Source: Galactobacter sp. (GTDB lineage: Bacteria > Actinomycetota > Actinomycetes > Actinomycetales > Micrococcaceae). Taken from it: a DNA stretch of 20,726 nt. The notes under the pieces are model-generated. The model saw only the letters and a program-made list of their open reading frames with translations, did no database searches and was not told the origin of the DNA. The position numbers and the translations under genes are program-made. Of this stretch, positions 16,341 through 20,726 are shown one piece after another. The stretch spans positions 1 to 20,726 of the forward strand of contig JALAHE010000126.1 in assembly GCA_022712075.1 (NCBI GenBank), written 5' to 3'. Each line of letters starts with the position of its first letter. Position 1 is the stretch's first letter.

Positions 16341-17333
16341 TTAGTACTTGCGCTCCGGCAGGGCGGTCTTTGCCGCCTCCGGGGAATCGAAGGTCACCGA
16401 CTTCACGACGATGTTCTTCTCCACGCTTTCGCCGGCCACTGCCTTCTTCACGACGGCGACGGCGTCCTCGCCAAAGAGCGGGTTGTACTCGGCGACGAAG
16501 CTGAGCTTGCCCTCCGACAGCGCGGTCAGGGCGTTCTTGGTGCCGTCGATCGTGATGATCTTGACGTCCTTGCCCGGCGTCAGGCCCGCCTCCTCGACGG
16601 CCTGCACGGCGCCCAGGCCCATCTCGTCGTTCTGCGCGAAGACGAGCTGGATGTCATTGCTCTTCGACTTGAGCATCGTCTCGAAGACGCTCTTCGCCTC
16701 TTCGGTCGACCAGTTGGCGCTCTGGCTGCCCACCTTCTTCAGCGAGGACTCCACGGTGGCGTCCCAGCCCTTGTTGCGGTCGTTGACCACGGAGAGGCCG
16801 GGAGGGCCTTCGAGGACCACGTAATTTCCGCCGTCCGGGAACCGCGCGTTGGCCCACGTAGCCGCGGCCGCGGAGATGCCCACGTTGTCCGGGGCGATGA
16901 GCGAGGTGTACAGCGAATCGTCGTTGGGCTCAATGCCGCGGTCGAGCAGGACGACCGGGATTTCCGCCTCCTGGGCCTTCTTGAGGGAGGTCTCCCAGCC
17001 CGTGGCCTCCGTGGCCGAGAGGACGATCGCGTCGACGTCCTCGTCCACGAAGGAGGTGAAGGCCGTGATCTGCGAGTTCTGGTCGCCGTTGGTGGCCGGC
17101 GCGTACTTGAGCTCGATGTCGGCGTTCTTGAACGCCTCCTTGATGTTCTCCTCGTTGGCCGTGCGCCAGCCGCCCTCGGGGCCGACGGCGACGAAGCCGA
17201 CGGTGAGCTTGGCACCGGCGGAAGAGGACCCGTCGGCAGGGGTCTCGGAGGCGCCGCACGCGGCGAGCGACAGGGCGAAGACGCCGGTGGCCGCCAGGGT
17301 GGCGATCTTGCGAAGCGGGGTGAAGGTCCGCAT
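16341..17333 (-). CDS. Sugar-binding lipoprotein of ABC importer (YtfQ-like, probable L-arabinofuranose)
   Basis: A 330-residue periplasmic-binding-protein-like lipoprotein. The signal peptide ends in the lipobox LAAC with C26 as the lipidated Cys. The mature part has the YtfQ-type N-terminus (KLTVGFVAVGPEGGWRTANEENIKEAF), a DAIVLSATEATGWE segment, the ligand-pocket LLDRGI region and FAQNDEMGLGAVQAVEEAG. YtfQ binds galactofuranose and the Shewanella homologue GafA binds L-arabinofuranose. With araBDA in the same operon, L-arabinofuranose or L-arabinose is the likeliest ligand here (inference). ATG 17333 has GAGGAG upstream. It is the first gene of the operon. Confidence 0.88.
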   Translation of the reverse strand: MRTFTPLRKIATLAATGVFALSLAACGASETPADGSSSAGAKLTVGFVAVGPEGGWRTANEENIKEAFKNADIELKYAPATNGDQNSQITAFTSFVDEDVDAIVLSATEATGWETSLKKAQEAEIPVVLLDRGIEPNDDSLYTSLIAPDNVGISAAAATWANARFPDGGNYVVLEGPPGLSVVNDRNKGWDATVESSLKKVGSQSANWSTEEAKSVFETMLKSKSNDIQLVFAQNDEMGLGAVQAVEEAGLTPGKDVKIITIDGTKNALTALSEGKLSFVAEYNPLFGEDAVAVVKKAVAGESVEKNIVVKSVTFDSPEAAKTALPERKY

Positions 17334-17412
17334 GGGCTTTCTCCTCAGGGTGTGGCGGTCGTCGCGGCTGCGACAAACGCGTGGGGGTGATGCACTTCAC
17401 GTTGTAACGAGG

Positions 17413-17443
17413 ATGTTACCGGTCACAAACCGGAGTGTGTCAA
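17413..17443 (-). promoter_or_regulatory. Promoter of the transporter-ara operon with overlapping operator
   Basis: On the minus strand a candidate -35 TTGACA (17443-17438) is followed after 19 bp by TAACAT (17418-17413). The near-perfect palindrome TGTGACCGGTAACA (17427-17414, one mismatched pair) lies in the spacer and overlaps the -10. It is the same site as in the GH43 promoter (1401-1413). The predicted leader is about 70 nt. An additional GTAAC-N6-GTTAC inverted repeat overlaps the downstream edge (17403-17418). Repression by the adjacent LacI-family protein is inferred. Confidence 0.68.
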
Positions 17444-17499
17444 GTCACATCATTCAAGTTGTCCAGCAGGTGTCGACGAGATTTCGTCCTGGAACGCAC

Positions 17500-17531
17500 A
17501 GGAACCCCCGCTGAACACAGCGAGGGTTCCT
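17500..17531 (-). terminator. Probable terminator of the LacI-family gene
   Basis: A 14-bp stem (17500-17513 with 17518-17531, one wobble or mismatch pair) with a four-base loop lies 48 nt past the regulator's stop codon and before the operon promoter. No U-tract follows on the minus strand. It separates regulator transcription from the regulated operon. Confidence 0.7.
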
Positions 17532-17578
17532 TGAAAAAGGTCCGACGGCGCCGGGAACACTCCAGCGGTCGCGGACTG

Positions 17579-18598
17579 TTAAGCGCGGGGCTGGGTTGTC
17601 GACTTCCTGAGCACCAGACGGGCCGGAATGCGCGTCGCTTTCGCGGCCTCCCCCGGGTGATGAATGCGCTCAAGCAAGGCCGTCACCGAAGCAGTGCCCA
17701 GGGCCTCGAAGTCCTGGCGCACCGTGGTGAGCGGCGGCAGATAGTGCGCCGATTCCGCCAAGTCATCGAAACCGACAACGCTGATGTCTTCCGGCACCCG
17801 GAGCCCGGCCTCGTGCAAGCCGTGGATCAGCCCGAGGGCCATCTGGTCGTTGGCGGCAAAGACCGCCGTGCAATCCGCAGTGGCTGCGACCTGCGCCGCG
17901 AGCGCATAGCCGCGATCCGCCGTCCAGTCCCCCACGAGCGCCGGCCGAACGGGCAGGCCGGCGGCGACGAGCGATTCTCGCCACGCGGCCTCGCGCGCCC
18001 GCCCCTCGGCCCAGTCGCGCGGCCCGGCAATGTGCATGATGACCCGGTGCCCCAGGGACAACAGGTGATCCATGGCCAGGCGCGAGCCCGCCGCCTGGTC
18101 CACCGATACGGTGCTGCGCCCCTGCGGCGCGTCGGCGTTGATCACGACCACCGGGAGCTCGCCCGGGTCGCCCAGCAGCTCCCGAATGGTCTCTGTGCGC
18201 GGGGCGATGGCGATCAACCCGTCCACGCCGTGGTCGACCAGGTGGCTGACGGCATCGCGAATAGGGGTCCCCTCCCGTGAGGCGGTCAGGGTGCTGATCG
18301 TGTAGTCGCGGGCATAGGCGGCCGCCTCGATGGCTCGAAGGGTGCTCGCCGGGCCGATCTGGGTGGCTCCATCAACGACCACGCCGATGCGGTCGTGGCG
18401 CCTCGTCGCGAGCGCGCGGGCCACCCGGCTGGGGCGGTAGTTCTGCTCGTTCACCACGGCCATCACCTTGTCGCGCGTGGCCGGGCGGATGTTCGGGTGA
18501 CCATTGAGCACCCGGGAGACCGTCTGGTGGGAGACCCCAGCCAGGCGCGCGATCTCCCTGAGTCCGGTCGCCTGGGGCGTCCCCTGTGGCTCCGTCAT
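17579..18598 (-). CDS. LacI-family transcriptional regulator, probable arabinose repressor
   Basis: A 339-residue protein with an N-terminal LacI helix-turn-helix (about 12-35, GLREIARLAGVSHQTVSRVL) and the hinge-region NYRPSRVARALATRR. A periplasmic-binding-protein-like effector domain follows, ending with the family hallmark AANDQMALGLIHGLHEAGLRVPEDISVVGFDD. ATG 18598 has GGGAGGG upstream. The frame is open further upstream, but that part has no family similarity. Its position directly upstream of the transporter-ara operon, together with the shared palindromes at two promoters, suggests it represses both in the absence of an arabinose-derived effector (inference). Confidence 0.93.
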   Translation of the reverse strand: MTEPQGTPQATGLREIARLAGVSHQTVSRVLNGHPNIRPATRDKVMAVVNEQNYRPSRVARALATRRHDRIGVVVDGATQIGPASTLRAIEAAAYARDYTISTLTASREGTPIRDAVSHLVDHGVDGLIAIAPRTETIRELLGDPGELPVVVINADAPQGRSTVSVDQAAGSRLAMDHLLSLGHRVIMHIAGPRDWAEGRAREAAWRESLVAAGLPVRPALVGDWTADRGYALAAQVAATADCTAVFAANDQMALGLIHGLHEAGLRVPEDISVVGFDDLAESAHYLPPLTTVRQDFEALGTASVTALLERIHHPGEAAKATRIPARLVLRKSTTQPRA

Positions 18599-18644
18599 GG
18601 CCCTCCCGTTCGCTGTGCCGGCCGCGTGCGGTGGCGGCGCAGGC

Positions 18645-18650
18645 ATCATA
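18645..18650 (-). promoter_or_regulatory. Candidate -10 box of the LacI-family gene
   Basis: TATGAT (18650-18645, minus strand) is a 5/6 match to the sigma-70 -10 hexamer, 47 nt upstream of the regulator's ATG. No convincing -35 precedes it. The GTTACCGGTAAC palindrome is absent here, so I see no sign of autorepression through that site. Confidence 0.4.
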
Positions 18651-18734
18651 TCCGCGCCCGGGTGCCTCATCCGGGAGGCGCCCGGCGGCAGCAGCGCGGC
18701 GGCCGCGCCACGATCCGCTCCTAGCGGGTGCGGC

Positions 18735-19181
18735 TCACGCGTCTTCGCGCACAGAGTCGCGATCAGCGGTGCTCGCTGAACGCGCGCGATCGCGCAACAC
18801 GAGCTCCGTGATGCACCAGAAGGCGAGGGTGCAGGCCAGCAGGAAGATGAAGCCGTAGAGGACGAGGGACACCACGGCGCCAAGATCCCCGGCGGCCGGG
18901 CTGAAACGCTGCTGCACGGCCGACCAGAAGCCAGTGATGAGGGTCAGGGCGAAGCCGGAGGCCACGAGGCCGCTCACGCCGCCCCTGGTGCCGGGGCTCA
19001 GCGCGCCCGGGAAGCCCGTGCCAACGGTGTACCAAGCGGCGCCAAAGACGGCGACGAGCGTCGCGGCCAGGCCAACGACCTGGCCGCCGATCGCTGCACC
19101 GAGCACCACGTTGAGAACGGTGGCGATGACGGACAGGACGGCAAGGACAATGGCGAGGCGCCAAACAGCGGGCGATGGCAT
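18735..19181 (-). CDS. Small four-helix membrane protein of unknown function
   Basis: The protein has 148 residues with four predicted membrane helices (about 8-30, 33-52, 68-88, 100-125). The loops are short, with a Gly-rich segment between helices 2 and 3, and the cytoplasmic C-terminus is charged and hydrophilic (RDRARSASTADRDSVRED). ATG 19181 has AGAGG at good spacing. I do not recognise a family and assign no function. It is separated from the LacI gene by 136 nt with its own candidate promoter, so it is probably not part of the arabinose operon. Confidence 0.72.
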   Translation of the reverse strand: MPSPAVWRLAIVLAVLSVIATVLNVVLGAAIGGQVVGLAATLVAVFGAAWYTVGTGFPGALSPGTRGGVSGLVASGFALTLITGFWSAVQQRFSPAAGDLGAVVSLVLYGFIFLLACTLAFWCITELVLRDRARSASTADRDSVREDA

Positions 19182-19332
19182 GGAAGACCTCTTGGCAGGG
19201 AGGGAACCGAGCGGCGGGGCGGCCGGGCGGCAGAGCGAACGCCTGAGCATAGGCCACCCCAGCAGCTTCGCGATAGATTTCCCGCCCGCTGCGCCGAGGC
19301 CGGTGCGCCGGCGGCGGGTGGAACCTCGGTGA

Positions 19333-19890
19333 CTACGCCGGGAGCAGCAGGTCCTCGTTGGGGCCAAGCGGCGCGGTGACGAGCGACTGCAGGCGCGGCA
19401 GGCGCCAGATCTGCCAGGCGACGCCGGGCATGGTCGTGGAGTCGAGGTACTCGTGCAGCGTGAAGCCGAGCGAGGCCGCCAGACGCTGGATCCGCACGTT
19501 GCTCGTGGCCGTGCGCAGGTGCAGGACGTCGAGCCCTGCGCGGCGCGCGTGCTCGATCCGGGCCTGCATGAGCAGTCGACCGATGCCGCGGCCCTGTGCC
19601 GCCTCGGCCAGGTAGAGCGTGTGCATCTCGGCGGTGCCGGGCGCGGTCATCTTCAGGCCGCCAACGCCGATCAGTTCGCCGTGCTCGTCGCGGGCGCCGA
19701 GCAGGACGTCGGGGGCCGGGCGCTCGAGCATCTCGCGGATCTGCTCGGGTCCCTTGAGGCGGGCGACGCGGGCGAGCGCCGCCTCGGGCGAGGCGCCAGC
19801 GTCCGCCAACATGCGGCGAGCGGGGGCCTGAATGAGGTGAACCACCTCGTCGATGTGGGCGTGCGAGAGCGCGGCAAGGGACACGGACAC
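19333..19890 (-). CDS. GNAT-family N-acetyltransferase
   Basis: This 185-residue protein has a GCN5-related acetyltransferase fold. The acetyl-CoA-binding motif A is LYLAEAAQGRGIGRLLM with Q99-G-R-G-I-G104. Motif B follows as TSNVRIQRLAASLGF (129-143), where N131 is the usual conserved Asn. The substrate cannot be read from sequence. I chose GTG 19890 because TGGAG lies 8 nt upstream; a second GTG two codons later is possible. The open frame extends upstream without a better start. Confidence 0.85.
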   Translation of the reverse strand: MSVSLAALSHAHIDEVVHLIQAPARRMLADAGASPEAALARVARLKGPEQIREMLERPAPDVLLGARDEHGELIGVGGLKMTAPGTAEMHTLYLAEAAQGRGIGRLLMQARIEHARRAGLDVLHLRTATSNVRIQRLAASLGFTLHEYLDSTTMPGVAWQIWRLPRLQSLVTAPLGPNEDLLLPA

Positions 19891-19999
19891 GGGCGTGACT
19901 CCATCCTGAAAGGAAGGGCTGAAAAGGGGTGAGGGCCTCAAGTCACGAAAGTTCAGTCACGTTCGGCGCGGGAGCAGCGCACATCAGGGGGTCACAGCT

Positions 20000-20031
20000 T
20001 GAGAAAAGCGTCCCCGGTGGGTGTCCGGGGA
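20000..20031 (-). terminator. Hairpin with U-rich tail in the GNAT leader
   Basis: TCCCCGG and CCGGGGA (20031-20025 with 20017-20011, minus strand) form a 7-bp GC stem with a seven-base loop, followed by CGCTTTTCTC. This has the form of a small intrinsic terminator. It lies between the candidate GNAT promoter and the gene, so it may attenuate that transcript, or stop antisense transcription coming from the right. Confidence 0.45.
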
Positions 20032-20045
20032 TGAGGCCAGGACTA

Positions 20046-20073
20046 TTTATATCGCATTCTCGAGCCCCCGCAA
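20046..20073 (-). promoter_or_regulatory. Candidate promoter of the GNAT gene
   Basis: On the minus strand TTGCGG (20073-20068) and TATAAA (20051-20046) are separated by 16 bp. The local AT-richness stands out in this GC-rich window. The predicted transcript starts just before a hairpin and reads toward the GNAT gene. Confidence 0.4.
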
Positions 20074-20209
20074 GACCACCTGTTGATGGGAAGATTCTGT
20101 GAGGGATGACGGGCGGATGAACGCCGGCCGTCGGCACAGAATTGGCGGGCCACACAGCGTGCGGCGAGAGGCCTGTATTCTCCGCCATTCCGGGCCTACG
20201 CTGGCCGCC

Positions 20210-20638
20210 ATGAAGGTGCATCTGGACAACGTGGGCATCGCCGTTCGGGACCTCAATGAGGCCATCGACTACTTCTCCGCGCTCGGCCTGCGGGTGGTCG
20301 GCCGGGACACCGTGAGCGGCGGCTGGAGCGATGAGGCCGTGGATCTGGACGGCAACCACGCCATGCTGGCCGTGCTGGCCACGCCGGATGGCCACGGGCG
20401 CGTGGAGCTGTTCCAGTACCTGCACCCGCCGGCCACGGAAACCAGCCCCACCCGCCCCAACGACATCGGCATGCATCGGCTCGGCTTTCGGGTAGCGGAC
20501 CTGGAGGCGGCGCTCGCAGCCATCGCGAAGCTCGGGCACCGCCCCCTGCGCGGCATCGCCAACTACCAAGACGTCTACAAGCTCTGCTACGTCACCGGAC
20601 CGAGCAACATCATCGTGATGCTCGCGCAGGAGTGTTGA
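20210..20638 (+). CDS. VOC-superfamily (glyoxalase/bleomycin-resistance fold) protein
   Basis: A 142-residue protein made of two beta-alpha-beta-beta-beta modules, the minimal vicinal-oxygen-chelate fold. The metal-site positions read N7 (in LDNVGIAV, where His is typical), E66 (in RVELFQY), H89 (in MHRLGF) and E141 at the C-terminus, so three of four usual ligands are kept. Members include glyoxalase I, methylmalonyl-CoA epimerase and dioxygenases; the substrate here is not readable. ATG 20210 is the first start giving the conserved fold, and no Shine-Dalgarno is seen, so leaderless expression is possible. A terminator follows. Confidence 0.82.
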   Translation: MKVHLDNVGIAVRDLNEAIDYFSALGLRVVGRDTVSGGWSDEAVDLDGNHAMLAVLATPDGHGRVELFQYLHPPATETSPTRPNDIGMHRLGFRVADLEAALAAIAKLGHRPLRGIANYQDVYKLCYVTGPSNIIVMLAQEC

Positions 20639-20651
20639 GCCCGGGACAACA

Positions 20652-20684
20652 AAGGGCCCGGAACCGCAATGGTTCCGGGCCCTT
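20652..20684. terminator. Bidirectional terminator between VOC gene and tRNA
   Basis: A perfect 14-bp stem (20652-20665 with 20671-20684) with a five-base loop, GCAAT, lies 13 nt after the VOC stop codon. It ends one base before the tRNA CCA end on the other strand. On the minus strand it is followed by TTGTTGT. It can serve both converging transcripts. Confidence 0.88.
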
Positions 20685-20685
20685 C

Positions 20686-20726
20686 TGGTAGGGCGGGTGG
20701 GGCTTGAACCCACGACCCAAGGATTA
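20686..20726 (-). tRNA. tRNA, 3' part (Met or Lys likely; runs off right edge)
   Basis: Read on the minus strand, the end gives an encoded CCA (20688-20686), discriminator A, the acceptor 3' strand CCGCCCT, and a T-arm with stem GTGGG/CCCAC around TTCAAGC. Before it come a variable region GGGTC and the anticodon-stem 3' strand. Counting back places U at anticodon position 36 and A at 37 and 38, so the tRNA reads an ANN codon. Elongator Met or Lys fits best; Thr, Ile or Asn cannot be excluded. The 5' half and the other anticodon bases lie outside the window. Confidence 0.88.

Larger units (their letters stand above)
19891..20209. other. Divergent intergenic region GNAT / VOC
   Basis: A 319-nt gap between divergent genes. 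It contains the candidate GNAT promoter, the leader hairpin and the GNAT ribosome binding site. On the plus strand the VOC gene has no visible Shine-Dalgarno. TACGCT (20197-20202) ends 7 nt before its ATG, a spacing compatible with leaderless transcription. I find no further gene here. Confidence 0.5.

Noticed and set aside
18599..18883. N-terminal extension of the LacI-family regulator
   Set aside because: The LacI helix-turn-helix begins about 12 residues after ATG 18598, which has its own ribosome binding site. The upstream residues resemble no part of the family.

Overview
The window is high-GC DNA with GTG/TTG starts, strong purine-rich ribosome binding sites, tightly overlapping genes and a LAPTG-type wall-sorting signal. 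This points to a Gram-positive actinobacterium, probably of the Actinomycetaceae/Micrococcales/bifidobacterial breadth; I cannot name the genus. Most of the window (about 1.4-18.6 kb) is one arabinan/L-arabinose utilisation locus.

Layout. At the left edge is the 5' end of rpsB (minus strand), and divergent from it a secreted M23-type peptidase-like gene (+). Next comes a 1939-residue secreted, wall-anchored multi-domain GH43 enzyme (+). It converges on a long minus-strand operon that reads, in transcription order: sugar-binding lipoprotein, two-domain ABC ATPase, permease, permease, araB, araD, araA, galM. Strong hairpins close both transcription units between 7.3 and 7.6 kb. Upstream of the operon, on the same strand, lies a LacI-family regulator, then a small four-helix membrane protein and a GNAT acetyltransferase. 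On the plus strand follow a VOC-fold protein, a bidirectional terminator, and the 3' end of a tRNA running in from the right edge.

How the genes fit together (inference from family knowledge and context). The GH43 protein would trim arabinan or arabinose-decorated glycans at the cell surface and release L-arabinofuranosyl units. The ABC importer has the four-gene architecture of furanose-type systems (E. coli YtfQRT-YjfF, Shewanella GafABCD) and would import them. GalM would equilibrate anomers, and AraA, AraB and AraD convert L-arabinose to D-xylulose 5-phosphate. Nearly identical palindromic sites around ACCGGTAAC overlap the predicted -10 region of both the GH43 gene and the transporter-ara operon, so the adjacent LacI protein probably controls both as one regulon.

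The most notable points are the shared operator, a C10 tract inside the signal-peptide coding region of the surface enzyme (possible phase variation), and an apparent internal duplication of its LamG-aBig-aBig-GH43-Ig module whose second copy has lost the catalytic Asp. I found no CRISPR array, insertion sequence or phage gene.
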